From positions 1-34,217 of the forward strand of contig CANHPN010000022.1 of assembly GCA_947462535.1 (NCBI GenBank): a stretch of DNA of 34,217 nucleotides, written 5' to 3'. The position numbers and the translations under genes were made by a program. Source of the DNA: Akkermansiaceae bacterium (GTDB lineage: Bacteria; Verrucomicrobiota; Verrucomicrobiia; Verrucomicrobiales; Akkermansiaceae). The notes beneath the pieces are model-generated. The model worked only from the letters and a program-made list of their open reading frames with translations, did no database searches and had not been told where the DNA came from. Below are positions 22,075-30,145 of the stretch, piece by piece (within the stretch, counting starts at the first letter, position 1; each line of letters begins with the position of its first letter).

Positions 22075-22367
22075 TGAGGTTATTGAGGAAATGAGTCGAA
22101 CTTAGGTGCGGCGGATCACGGCGCAAGGCGCGGAAACTTAAAAATGGAAGCTGAAATCGCACCGATTGAGCTGCGGAAACCCCTAATTTTGAGAGGAGCG
22201 CCGAAGATCTCGAGCGAAACGGGCGGAAATCTGCTTTCCGACGGGGGACGTGTCAAGACCGAGGGTATTGGCGGCAAAAGACATCCGGAATTCCGGATTA
22301 TTTGCCGATGGCCGGGATCGCTTCCCCGGCGGGTACCGCAAGCGTGTGGACCTTGAAGGAGGGGTCT
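22075..22367. other. Intergenic region upstream of gltB
   Basis: Nothing with coding character was recognised on either strand. Frames here of up to about 100 codons are rich in arginine, proline and serine, as expected of GC-rich shadows. The gltB promoter must lie here, but I cannot point to a convincing -35/-10 pair. Confidence 0.4.
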
Positions 22368-22611
22368 TTAGATGGGATTGGCGAAGGGGACTTTGACGCC
22401 ATCGCCCTGGTCTTCGCGGCAGGGTTTCGTGACGTTCCCATAGGGCGGCTTGAGGCGGTCTTTCGTTTACCAATTTTCGATGGTCGGATAGGGGACGCGT
22501 TTGAACCAGCAGTCGATGGCGCTGTTGTCAGGGTTGTCGGGTGCCTCGCCGATTTTTTGGATGAACCCCATCACACCGGACGGCTGAATGGGGCGTTGAA
22601 TTACGGCCGGT
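22368..22611 (-). pseudogene. Possible decayed reading frame downstream of bioD
   Basis: In one minus-strand frame the sequence reads VIQRPIQPSGVMGFIQKIGE, then NPDNSAIDCWFKRVPYPTIE NW and a TAA at 22467-22469. The same frame then continues TKDRLKPPYGNVTKPCREDQ, GDGVKVPFANPI and stops at 22368. Both halves have a normal amino-acid mix and GC-rich third positions. An ATG at 22569-22571 could start a 34-residue peptide, but the character extends upstream of it. I do not recognise a family. It lies directly after the bioD stop and could be the tail of a lost gene. Confidence 0.35.
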
Positions 22612-23241
22612 TTAGAGTTTGAGAAACGCGTCCGCGTCCAGGAAGTCCTGGCCGTAGATCAGGTGGTCCAGCAGGGGCACGCCCGTGAGATCCTCGACCA
22701 CGCCTTTGTTCGTGATCATGGCGGTGTCCATTTCGTCCTCCAGCTGGTTGAGGACGATGCCGGCGCAAACGAGCCCTCTCGCGCGGATGGCGTGGACGGT
22801 GAGCAGGATGTGGTTGAGCGCGCCGAGCTTATTGCCGGCCACGACGATGACGGGCAGTTTCAAATCCGCGGCGAGATCGGACACACGGTAGTTCGGCGCG
22901 AGCGGGACTTCCCAGCCGCCGGCACCCTCGACGAGGACTTCCGCGTGTTTCGCCGCGAGACGGTGAAATCCGGCGATCAGCTCGGCGGGATCCACCGTGC
23001 GGTTTTCCAACATGCCCGCGACATACGGCGCGACCGGGGTGTTAAGGTAAACCGGGTTGATTTCATCCAGTTCCAGTCCACCGGACGCGGCGGATAGAAT
23101 GACGGCGTCCTCGCGATCCCCGCAAGCGACGGGCTTGTAGCCGACAGCGTCCCGGCCCTTGTTTCGCAGGGTCTCCAGAATCAGGCGGGTGACGTAGGTT
23201 TTGCCGACGCCGGTGTCGGTTCCCGTGATGAAGATGCTCAT
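22612..23241 (-). CDS. bioD: Dethiobiotin synthetase
   Basis: BioD closes the ureido ring of biotin, using ATP and CO2 on 7,8-diaminopelargonate. With the ATG at 23239-23241 the product is 209 residues, the usual size, and begins MSIFITGTDTGVGKTYVTRL, whose GTDTGVGKT is the P-loop. The lysine in VGYKPVACG and the EGAGGWEVPL block are family hallmarks, as is VIVVAGNKLGALNHILLT. A longer frame extends 62 codons upstream but overlaps the nadB start and is unlike the family. It diverges from nadB with 94 bases between starts. No other bio gene is in the window. Confidence 0.95.
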   Translation of the reverse strand: MSIFITGTDTGVGKTYVTRLILETLRNKGRDAVGYKPVACGDREDAVILSAASGGLELDEINPVYLNTPVAPYVAGMLENRTVDPAELIAGFHRLAAKHAEVLVEGAGGWEVPLAPNYRVSDLAADLKLPVIVVAGNKLGALNHILLTVHAIRARGLVCAGIVLNQLEDEMDTAMITNKGVVEDLTGVPLLDHLIYGQDFLDADAFLKL

Positions 23242-23335
23242 GGCCGAGGGTTGGCGGGCAGGGGAGCGCGGGTCAAGGCGGGCGAATGATAAATTTCCCT
23301 TTCCCGGCGGAAATCCGCGTTCATGCTCGCGCCAC

Positions 23336-24949
23336 ATGACAGCAGACTTCCTGGTGATCGGCACCGGCATTGCCGGGCTTTCCTTTGCCCTGCGGGCGGC
23401 GCGACACGGATCGGTGATCGTGGTCACGAAAGGGAACGCCTACGATTCCAACACCGCGTGGGCGCAGGGCGGAATCGCCTCGGTGCTGCCGGAGGGCCTG
23501 CGCGATTTTGGGGATTCCGAGGAGTCGCACATCGCCGACACGCTCGATGCCGGTGCTGGGCTCTGCAAGGAAGCCGCGGTGCGGACGATCATTCACGAAG
23601 GCGCGGCTGCGATCGACGATCTGGTCGATTACGGGGTTTCCTTCGACCGGGAAAACTCCCGTTTCCTGCTCGGCAAGGAAGGCGGTCACTCGCACCGGCG
23701 GATTCTCCACGCCCGTGACACGACCGGGCGAGAAGTGGCGCGGGCGCTCATCGAGACGGCGCGCAAGACGCCGAACCTGACTTTGTTGGAAGATCATTTC
23801 GTCATCGACCTGATTACCTCCGCCAAGCTCGGCGGGGTGGTGGATGACCGGGTGCTCGGCGCTTACGTGCTGGAAACGAAGACCAGCGAGGTGAAGGTCT
23901 TCCGCTCCGACCGGGTAATCCTCGCCGCCGGCGGCTGTGGGAAGGTCTACCTCTACACGACCAATCCCGACTCGGCGACGGGCGACGGCGTGGCGCTCGG
24001 CTGGCGCGCGGGTGCCTCGATCGCGAACATGGAGTTCATCCAGTTTCATCCGACCTGTTTCTACAATCCGGGCGCGACCGGCCCCGAGGCGCGCTCGTTC
24101 CTCGTCAGCGAGGCGGTGCGCGGCGAGGGTGGCATTCTGATTAATGCGAAGGGCGAGGATTTCACCAAGAAAATCGATCCGCGCGGCTCGCTGGCACCCC
24201 GCGACATCGTGGCCCGCGCCATCGACCGGGAAATCAAGCGCACCGGCGCTCCGTGCGTCTATCTGGACGTCACCCACAAGCCGAAGGGCTTCATGAAGGA
24301 GCGGTTTCCCTATATCTATCAAACGCTGATGAAGTTCGGCCTCGACTGCGAGACCCAGCCGATCCCGGTGGTGCCCGCCGCGCACTACCAATGCGGCGGT
24401 GTGCTGACCGACGTGAACGGCAAGACTTCCATCCGCGGGCTGTTCGCGGTGGGCGAGGTGGGCTGCACCGGACTGCACGGCGCGAACCGCCTGGCGTCGA
24501 ACTCGCTGCTGGAAGGCAACGTCGTCGGCCGCCGGGCGCTGGATGAAATCATGCGGCTCTATCCGCCTGGTAAGGCAGCCTCCGAACCGCCGGTGATTCC
24601 CGAGTGGGAGCACGGCGACACCGCCGAGCCGGACGAGCTGGTGGTGATCTATCACAACTGGGGCGAGATCCGGCGGTTGATGTGGGACTATGTCTCCATC
24701 GTCCGCACCGACAACCGACTGCGCCGGGCCACCGCGCGCTTGAGAAATCTAAAGAAGGAAGTCCGTGAGTTCTACTGGGGCCACCGCGTCAACGCTGACA
24801 TTCTGGAACTGCGAAACCTTGTCGCCGTCGCGGGCCTGATCGTCGAGTGCGCCACCCGCCGCAGGGAATCGCGCGGCCTGCATTTCACCCTGGATCACCC
24901 GGAGTCCGACGAGCGTCTGTGCGCGGATACGATCCTGCGGAAGTTCTAA
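23336..24949 (+). CDS. nadB: L-aspartate oxidase
   Basis: NadB oxidises L-aspartate to iminoaspartate on FAD, the first step of de novo NAD synthesis; NadA and NadC are not in this window. With the ATG at 23336 the product is 537 residues. It opens with the dinucleotide motif FLVIGTGIAGLSFALRAARHG, then shows NTAWAQGGIASVL, HSHRRILHARDTTGREV, FIQFHPTCFY, RGSLAPRDIVARAI and GLFAVGEVGCTGLHGANRLA. The C-terminal helical part has HRVNADILELRNLVAVA. The upstream part of the longer frame (from 23201) is antisense to bioD and is excluded. A strong hairpin follows 33 bases after the stop. Confidence 0.96.
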   Translation: MTADFLVIGTGIAGLSFALRAARHGSVIVVTKGNAYDSNTAWAQGGIASVLPEGLRDFGDSEESHIADTLDAGAGLCKEAAVRTIIHEGAAAIDDLVDYGVSFDRENSRFLLGKEGGHSHRRILHARDTTGREVARALIETARKTPNLTLLEDHFVIDLITSAKLGGVVDDRVLGAYVLETKTSEVKVFRSDRVILAAGGCGKVYLYTTNPDSATGDGVALGWRAGASIANMEFIQFHPTCFYNPGATGPEARSFLVSEAVRGEGGILINAKGEDFTKKIDPRGSLAPRDIVARAIDREIKRTGAPCVYLDVTHKPKGFMKERFPYIYQTLMKFGLDCETQPIPVVPAAHYQCGGVLTDVNGKTSIRGLFAVGEVGCTGLHGANRLASNSLLEGNVVGRRALDEIMRLYPPGKAASEPPVIPEWEHGDTAEPDELVVIYHNWGEIRRLMWDYVSIVRTDNRLRRATARLRNLKKEVREFYWGHRVNADILELRNLVAVAGLIVECATRRRESRGLHFTLDHPESDERLCADTILRKF

Positions 24950-24982
24950 CGTCAGTGGGCGCTCCCCTGATGGACAAAAAAG

Positions 24983-25029
24983 AAAAGCGCGTTGGATATC
25001 CCCCCGGATCTCGCAACGCGCGCTTTTTT
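24983..25029 (+). terminator. Rho-independent-type terminator after nadB
   Basis: AAAAGCGCGTTG (24983-24994) can pair with CAACGCGCGCTTTT (25014-25027) with a two-base bulge, and the right arm ends in a run of six T. The loop is about 19 bases. Because the left arm begins after an A-rich tract it might also work for the opposite strand. Confidence 0.7.
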
Positions 25030-25238
25030 CGGAGCCACCGGCTTTGCCCTGTTCGGTTGACGTCTCACCGGAAATCAAAAACGAACTTGTGTGGGCTCGG
25101 CTTCTTGACTTTGAGCTGTTCGGGGCCGAATCACCTCAGGACGTAATCAATTTGCCTGAAAGTCAGGATAACGAAAGCTTTAGTGGGTCCTAATTCCGGC
25201 CAACTGGTCCCAAAAATGGCCACGATCGCCGGAATCGA
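25030..25238. other. Gap between the nadB terminator and ispH
   Basis: No gene, RNA or clear signal was recognised here; the stretch is more AT-rich than the flanking genes. nadB and ispH converge across it. Confidence 0.4.
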
Positions 25239-26468
25239 TCACGCCTTTGTCAGCATCTCGCGGCCTACGCCGCGGAGTTCGAAAATTTTGACCAGCGTCT
25301 CCTCGATCAGGTTGTTCGGGCATGAAGCGCCGGCGGTGATTCCCACGGTGACCGGGCTGTCATCGGAGAACAAACGCGAATAGTCGGAGGTCCGTTCCTC
25401 GTGGTGGTGCAGGTCGTAGTGGACGATTTCTTCCAGCGACTTGATGCACGACGCGCCCCGGATGAAAAACGTCGGCAGCTCGGGCTCGGCGATCTCGACG
25501 AGGTGGGCGGTGTTGGAGCTGTTATAGCCGCCGACCACCAGCAGCAGGTCCATCGGCTTACGGAGCATTTCGAAAAGCGCGTCCTGCCGTTCCTGGGTCG
25601 CTCCGCAAATCGTGTCGAACATCCGGAACGCCGCGTCGCCGCCATCGCGGTCGATGACCGCGGCCTTGAGCCGGCGCTGGATCTCCTCGGTTTCGCTCTT
25701 GAGCATGGTTGTCTGGTTGGCCACGCCGATCTGCCGCAGGTGGATTTCCGGGTCGAATCCCGCCGAGTGTTCACCTTGGAAACGCTGCATGAACGCCGCC
25801 TTGTCGCCGCCGTTGCGGATGAAATCGCAGACGTGATCGATGTCTGCTAGGGTCAGCACGATGAGATAGTTTCCATCGCCGTTTTCGCCGAGAGCGCGTG
25901 AGGCGGTGGCGCGGGTTTCCTCGTGGTGAGACTTGCCGTGAATGATCGAGGTGACGCCGTCCTTGGCGTAGCCGCGCACCCGCCGCCAAACTTTCATCAC
26001 GTCGCCGCAGGTCGTATCGACCACGTAGCAACCCCGCTCTTCGACCTTGTCCATGAAGAGGGTGGGCGCGCCGAAGGCCGGGACGATGACAACGTCTTCC
26101 GCCGTCAGGTCGTCGTAGCTGGCGTCCATTTCCTGCCAGGGCAGGGAGACAATGTCCATCTCGCGGAGGTGACGGTTGACGTCCGGGTTATGGATGATTT
26201 CGCCGATCAGGAAAATCCGGTTTTCCGGGAAAACCCGGCGCGAGGCGTAGGCGAGATCGATCGCCCGCTCGACGCCATAACAGAACCCGAACTGCTCGGC
26301 GAGGAGCACGGTGGTGTTGCCGACGGTGATTTTCCCGCCGCGGTCTCGAAGTGTCTCGACGATCGACGAGTGGAAATGGATTGCCACCTCGGCGGAGACC
26401 CGTTCCATGACATCCGGGCGTCGCACGTTGACCCGGGGTTTCTTCGCGTTGTATGCCGCTTCGCTCAT
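25239..26468 (-). CDS. ispH: 4-hydroxy-3-methylbut-2-enyl diphosphate reductase (long form)
   Basis: IspH makes IPP and DMAPP in the last step of the MEP isoprenoid pathway, using a [4Fe-4S] cluster. The 409-residue product is about 90 longer than E. coli IspH. It has an N-terminal extension (YNAKKPRVNVRRPDVM, residues 6-21) and a central insert around residues 185-255, the layout of cyanobacterial and plant-type enzymes. The cluster cysteines are Cys63 in FGFCYGVERA, Cys154 in DTTCGDV and Cys288 in FDTICGATQERQ. The active-site glutamate region appears as VANQTTM. The ATG at 26466-26468 is chosen; the frame is open further upstream but reads as arginine/proline-rich shadow. Confidence 0.95.
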   Translation of the reverse strand: MSEAAYNAKKPRVNVRRPDVMERVSAEVAIHFHSSIVETLRDRGGKITVGNTTVLLAEQFGFCYGVERAIDLAYASRRVFPENRIFLIGEIIHNPDVNRHLREMDIVSLPWQEMDASYDDLTAEDVVIVPAFGAPTLFMDKVEERGCYVVDTTCGDVMKVWRRVRGYAKDGVTSIIHGKSHHEETRATASRALGENGDGNYLIVLTLADIDHVCDFIRNGGDKAAFMQRFQGEHSAGFDPEIHLRQIGVANQTTMLKSETEEIQRRLKAAVIDRDGGDAAFRMFDTICGATQERQDALFEMLRKPMDLLLVVGGYNSSNTAHLVEIAEPELPTFFIRGASCIKSLEEIVHYDLHHHEERTSDYSRLFSDDSPVTVGITAGASCPNNLIEETLVKIFELRGVGREMLTKA

Positions 26469-26776
26469 CGGCGGGCGATATAAGCGCAAAACCCGGCGCG
26501 ACCAACTCATTTTCCGACTTGTGTCGGAGGTTTTTTTCAGAAATGCCGCTTTAAATCTCCCGGGCGCGGCGGAGTTCGTCGAGATCCGGCGGGCGGCCGA
26601 CTTGCCCGCCTGGATGGGCGGTGTGCGTGGTGAGGGGAAGCATAGCCTCCGGCGGGAGAAGGTGAAGTGGGTGTGTCCGGCTGGTGCCCTACCGGAGTTA
26701 GGAACGGAGCGATACGCTTCTTGCACAGTCTGGGGTGGGACACCCGCAGCCATTTGGCGGTGGGCGTGGCTCGTCG
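26469..26776. other. Gap between ispH and the site-2 protease gene
   Basis: No gene is supported. A perfect hairpin, GGCGGGC-N9-GCCCGCC (26588-26610), lies about 120 bases upstream of ispH but has no T-tract, so its role is unclear. Open frames here are arginine- and proline-rich shadows. Confidence 0.4.
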
Positions 26777-27406
26777 TTAAGGGTGTTGTTTGAGGCCTTG
26801 GAAGGCTTGCCAGGCGAACATGCCGAGGAAGATGGGGAAGATGATGGAGCCGGTCTGGGTGAACATCAGCACGCCGGCGACGCCCGCGACGATGATGGTG
26901 ACCCAGAGGGTGATCTTGATGCGCGCGGGGCCGAGGAGGGCGTTGAGCATTTGCCCGCCATCGAGAGGGACGACGGGGAGGAGATTGAGTATGGCCCAGA
27001 AGAAGCTGATGAGGATAAGGGTGTGGAGGAAATAATCGCCGTTGTCGCTGAGCTCGGGGAGGGCGCGTCGAAGGAAGAAGACGGCGACGCCGAGAATGAT
27101 CTGGATGCCGGGGCCGGCGGCGGTGACGAGGAAACTTTGCCAGCGGTTGAGGAGGCCGCCGGAGTAGGCGGCGTAACCGCCGAAGGCCTGGAGGGTAATG
27201 GCGCTGCAAGCTCCGAAGGCGCGGGCGGCGAGGGCGTGGCCGAGCTCGTGAACGAGGATGGAGATGAATCCGGCGAGGACGAACAGCCCGATTTCAAGGA
27301 TGGCGGCGGCGGAGTCCGCAGAGGACGCGCCGCCGAGGATGATGAGGGAGATCCAGAAGAATGGCTGGATTTCCACGGGGATGCCGAAGATGGAAAAGCG
27401 AATCAT
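26777..27406 (-). CDS. Site-2 protease family (M50) membrane metalloprotease
   Basis: The 209-residue product is a small polytopic member of the M50 family, which cleaves peptides within the membrane. The zinc-binding HELGH is at residues 53-57, and the third ligand aspartate (Asp149) lies in NLLPVVPLDGGQ. About five or six hydrophobic segments are visible. No PDZ or CBS domain is attached, so it resembles the compact SpoIVFB/YwhC-like members rather than RseP. Natural substrates cannot be inferred. It lies upstream of ispH on the same strand with a 308-base gap, and is divergent from the L,D-transpeptidase gene. Confidence 0.92.
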   Translation of the reverse strand: MIRFSIFGIPVEIQPFFWISLIILGGASSADSAAAILEIGLFVLAGFISILVHELGHALAARAFGACSAITLQAFGGYAAYSGGLLNRWQSFLVTAAGPGIQIILGVAVFFLRRALPELSDNGDYFLHTLILISFFWAILNLLPVVPLDGGQMLNALLGPARIKITLWVTIIVAGVAGVLMFTQTGSIIFPIFLGMFAWQAFQGLKQHP

Positions 27407-27614
27407 ACGGCCCGTGGTTAAGCGAAGATGGCGGGCGGTGCAAGTCCGGGACGGGATGAAGTAACAGGGAGCGGCGGAATCTGTCCGCCGGGGTCCATGG
27501 GAATGCAGTGGCGGGTGCTTGCGCTCGGATCATTGGTATTTCATGGGCCAGCGATCGGATATCGCCGCTCCGTGAGGACCCGGTGACGGCAGGGTATAGC
27601 CCGGTCGCGAGGCC

Positions 27615-27643
27615 TTGACCCATGGAGATTACGGGCCTATTAA
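27615..27643 (+). promoter_or_regulatory. Candidate sigma-70 promoter for the L,D-transpeptidase gene
   Basis: TTGACC (27615-27620) and TATTAA (27638-27643) are spaced by 17 bases, predicting a leader of about 50 bases before the ATG at 27703. The rest of the 296-base divergent gap contains one small perfect hairpin, CGGCGGA-N5-TCCGCCG (27472-27490), and no gene that I can support. Confidence 0.55.
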
Positions 27644-27702
27644 AATAGTCTGGTGGCGGGAATTCACGGTTATTTTTCTGCCCTGTGATTTTTTCAATCC
27701 CG

Positions 27703-28443
27703 ATGTCTCCTCGCTTTCTAACTTTTTCCCTGGCCGCCTTGTCGAGTATCGCGCTTGCGCTGCTGTGCGTGTCATGTGCAGTTTCGGGTGGTCCGGTGAC
27801 GTATCGGAAGCCGAGCCGGGTGTTGCACCAGTGGCACGACGACGGCGGAGAGGGCAGGATTTCAATCCGCATCAGCCTGACCGACCAGATCGCGGAGATC
27901 AACCGCGGCGACCGGGAGATCGGCTGGTGCTACGTGGCGACGGGCAAGGAGGGGCATGGCACGGCTCCGGGGAGGTACCGGATCACCGAGAAGATCGAGG
28001 ACAAGTATTCGAATTTGTACGGCTGGTTTGAGGACGAGTTTGGAAACGTGACGGACAGCGACGCGCGCTCAAGCGAGCGGGTGCCGGAGGGGATGGTTTA
28101 CGTGCCGGCACCGATGCCGCACTGGATGCGGCTCACGTCGTATGGCGTGGGGATGCACGGCGGGTTGATCCCGGAGCCGGGAAAGCCGGCCTCCCACGGG
28201 TGTATCCGTCTGCCGAGGGAGTTTGTGCCGTTGCTGTTCGACGCGGTGGTGGTGGGGACTCCGGTGACGATCACCAGCGCGCCGAGTCAAAGAAGTCGTC
28301 TGGAGATCGAGAGTCATCCGCCGGATCAGGACCCTTACAGGTATCCTGAGAGAGTCATGGGCCGGAACCCCGAGGGGCTCAGGGCGGACGGTAGCGCGGA
28401 CTCGGTGATCTATCGTAACGGTCTGCCGGCTCGCTTCTATTGA
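27703..28443 (+). CDS. L,D-transpeptidase (YkuD/ErfK family), probable lipoprotein
   Basis: L,D-transpeptidases form 3-3 peptidoglycan cross-links or attach lipoproteins to peptidoglycan in the periplasm. From the ATG at 27703 the product has 246 residues; a GTG six codons upstream is possible. The N-terminus is a signal sequence ending LLCVSC, where Cys25 may be lipid-modified, though the lipobox is imperfect. The YkuD domain covers about residues 50-190. It begins ISIRISLTDQIAEINRG and includes GHGTAPGRYRI and the catalytic block with His152 (GMHGG) and SHGCIRLP with Cys167. An extra C-terminal tail of about 55 residues is hydrophilic. The neighbouring convergent gene encodes a LysM protein, a fitting cell-wall context. 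Confidence 0.93.
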   Translation: MSPRFLTFSLAALSSIALALLCVSCAVSGGPVTYRKPSRVLHQWHDDGGEGRISIRISLTDQIAEINRGDREIGWCYVATGKEGHGTAPGRYRITEKIEDKYSNLYGWFEDEFGNVTDSDARSSERVPEGMVYVPAPMPHWMRLTSYGVGMHGGLIPEPGKPASHGCIRLPREFVPLLFDAVVVGTPVTITSAPSQRSRLEIESHPPDQDPYRYPERVMGRNPEGLRADGSADSVIYRNGLPARFY

Positions 28444-28467
28444 AGGCAGATCCAGCGCAAGGCCCGC

Positions 28468-29358
28468 TTACGGTTGGGCGGGAACGTAGAGTTCGGAGCC
28501 TTTGGCGAGGATGGTGGCTTCGGTGAGATCGAGTCCGTTGAGGGCGTTGAGCCGATCGGTGTTGGTGCCATGCAGGGCGGCGAAGGCGCCGTAGGTCATC
28601 TCGTTTTCGATCATGACCGGATGGAGCTTTTTGTCAGCGGGCGCGGCGGCGGGTGGTTCCGTTGCCGCCGTGGTGGCGGGAGCGGGTTTTGGAACGCTTG
28701 GCTGTGCGGCGGGCGATTTCTCAACCGGCTCGGGAGTTTTCGCCTTGGCAACGGGCGGGGCGTCGGCGCGAAGTTGGATGACCTGGCCCGGGCGGAGCGC
28801 GGTGGCCTTGACGGTGGGATTTGCCGCAGCCAGGGCTTCGGCGCTGATTTTGTATTTCCTCGAAATGCTGGAATACGTCTCGCCAGACTTCACCGTGTGG
28901 GTTTTGTCGTTGGTCTGGGAGGATGGAGCCGCAGTGGGGGTCTCGGCGATGGCCGGTGAGTTGGTGCCCGGGACCTTGAGCTTTTGGCCGGGCTGGATGA
29001 CGGCGGTGGTTTTTAAGCCGTTGAACTTGGCGAGCCTCTCGACGCTGGTGCTGAGCTTGCGGGCGATCTTTTCGAGGCTGTCGCCGGCTTTGACCGTGTA
29101 GGTCGAGGCGACGACCGGCGTGGGATTGGCGATGGTTTGCGTGCCGGTGGCGGACGATAAGGTTGGGGCTGCCGGGGTCGGCCGGGAGCGTGGGCCGCCG
29201 CTGTCGGAGCGCAGTCGGGTGTTTTCATCCTCCAACTGGCGGATCTGCCGTTCCTGTTCCCGGCAGAGCGATCGGAGCGTTTCTAACTCCGATTTTGCAA
29301 GCGCGGCGGGTACGGCAAAAGCCATGGACAAGGTGGCGAGCAGCAGGGTTGGTTTCAT
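28468..29358 (-). CDS. Secreted LysM peptidoglycan-binding protein
   Basis: The 296-residue product has a signal peptide (residues 1-21, cut after ALA) and a short coiled coil (24-52, CREQERQIRQLEDENTRLR). Proline/alanine-rich linkers follow. There are two clear LysM domains, YTVKAGDSLEKIARKL... at about 86-129 and HTVKSGETYSSISRKYKIS... at about 153-197. A third, diverged LysM-like unit ends the protein (about 245-293; LNALNGLDLTEATIL). No enzymatic domain is visible, so it is likely a wall-binding structural or scaffold protein. It converges with the L,D-transpeptidase gene, with 24 bases between stops. Confidence 0.9.
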   Translation of the reverse strand: MKPTLLLATLSMAFAVPAALAKSELETLRSLCREQERQIRQLEDENTRLRSDSGGPRSRPTPAAPTLSSATGTQTIANPTPVVASTYTVKAGDSLEKIARKLSTSVERLAKFNGLKTTAVIQPGQKLKVPGTNSPAIAETPTAAPSSQTNDKTHTVKSGETYSSISRKYKISAEALAAANPTVKATALRPGQVIQLRADAPPVAKAKTPEPVEKSPAAQPSVPKPAPATTAATEPPAAAPADKKLHPVMIENEMTYGAFAALHGTNTDRLNALNGLDLTEATILAKGSELYVPAQP

Positions 29359-29452
29359 GACGTCGAGCTTTTTTCAAATTCCTTGTTTTGAATCAAGCGA
29401 AATTACGGCGTTCTTAACTACTGAGGCTGTTTTCCTTCTGACGAAAGGACCG

Positions 29453-29483
29453 AAAAACGGGTGACCCCGAAGGACCACCCGTT
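29453..29483 (-). terminator. Rho-independent terminator after efp
   Basis: Read on the minus strand: AACGGGTG, then a G-T mismatched step, TCC, a TTCG tetraloop, GGG and CACCCGTTTTT. The stem of about 11 pairs with a TTCG loop and a five-T tail, 30 bases after the efp stop, is a textbook intrinsic terminator. Confidence 0.9.
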
Positions 29484-29512
29484 GGGATGCAGTTTGAAGA
29501 ACCGGGTTCGGC

Positions 29513-30079
29513 TCAGTTGGCGCGGCCGGTGTAGGAGTTGTCCTCGGTCTTTACGTTGATTTTCTCGCCGACATTGATGAACAGCGGGACTTGGACGATC
29601 AGGCCGGTTTGCATGACGGCTGGCTTGTAAACGTTGTTGGCGGAGTCGCCTTTGACGCCTTCCGAGGACTCGGCCACGGTCATCACCATCGAGAGCGGCA
29701 GGTCCACCGCGACGACGATGCCGTCGGCGACAAGCAGGTTGTAGAGCTGGCCTTCGATGAGGTAGTTTTTCACGCCTTCGATGAGGTCTTCATAGACGAC
29801 GGCGTCCTCGTAGGTGTTGGGGTCGAGGAAGTGGTAGCCGCTGCTGTCCTTGTAGGAATATTCGTGCGGGGTGCGTTCGAGGACGACGCCTTCGACGCTG
29901 TCGTTGGAGGTCATGCGGAGGTTGAAAACCTTTTTGGTGGCGACGCTGCGGATCGACATCTGGACGTAGGAAGCCATTCGCGGAGGCGTCTTGAGCTCGT
30001 GGTCGATGACCAAGCAGACTTCGTTGTTGTGGCGGACGGCGTGTCCTTTGCGGAGGTTGATGATAGGTGTGCTTGCCAT
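29513..30079 (-). CDS. efp: Elongation factor P (YeiP-like loop)
   Basis: EF-P binds stalled ribosomes and helps join consecutive prolines. The 188-residue product has the three-domain family pattern: an N-terminal KOW-like domain with LRKGHAVRHNNEVCLVIDHE, then FLDPNTYEDAVVYEDLIE, and the C-terminal QVPLFINVGEKINVKTEDNSYTGRAN split over the last OB fold. The tip loop reads LKTPPRMAS, placing Arg34 where E. coli EF-P has its modified Lys34. Its ending and the SP/TP-x-A/R loop are closer to the YeiP-like branch. No modification gene (EpmA, EarP, deoxyhypusine-type) is nearby. It starts without a Shine-Dalgarno sequence and is followed by a strong terminator. Confidence 0.93.
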   Translation of the reverse strand: MASTPIINLRKGHAVRHNNEVCLVIDHELKTPPRMASYVQMSIRSVATKKVFNLRMTSNDSVEGVVLERTPHEYSYKDSSGYHFLDPNTYEDAVVYEDLIEGVKNYLIEGQLYNLLVADGIVVAVDLPLSMVMTVAESSEGVKGDSANNVYKPAVMQTGLIVQVPLFINVGEKINVKTEDNSYTGRAN

Positions 30080-30091
30080 GATTTGTGCGGC

Positions 30092-30120
30092 GAGATAGGT
30101 CGGGATATGGGCTGAGGCAA
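30092..30120 (-). promoter_or_regulatory. Candidate promoter for efp
   Basis: On the minus strand TTGCCT (30120-30115) and TATCTC (30097-30092) are 17 bases apart; the expected start lies about 6 bases before the efp ATG, so the message would be nearly leaderless. The arrangement matches that before pdxJ. Confidence 0.3.
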
Positions 30121-30145
30121 GCCCGGATTGGGGGAAAACGGCGGA

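Noticed and set aside
23321-24655. 444-codon minus frame antisense to nadB
   Set aside because: Composition typical of the complement of a GC-rich gene; nadB on the other strand has clear motifs.
26469-27209. Upstream extension of the ispH frame
   Set aside because: Arginine/proline/serine-rich shadow overlapping the site-2 protease gene; IspH homology begins at 26468.
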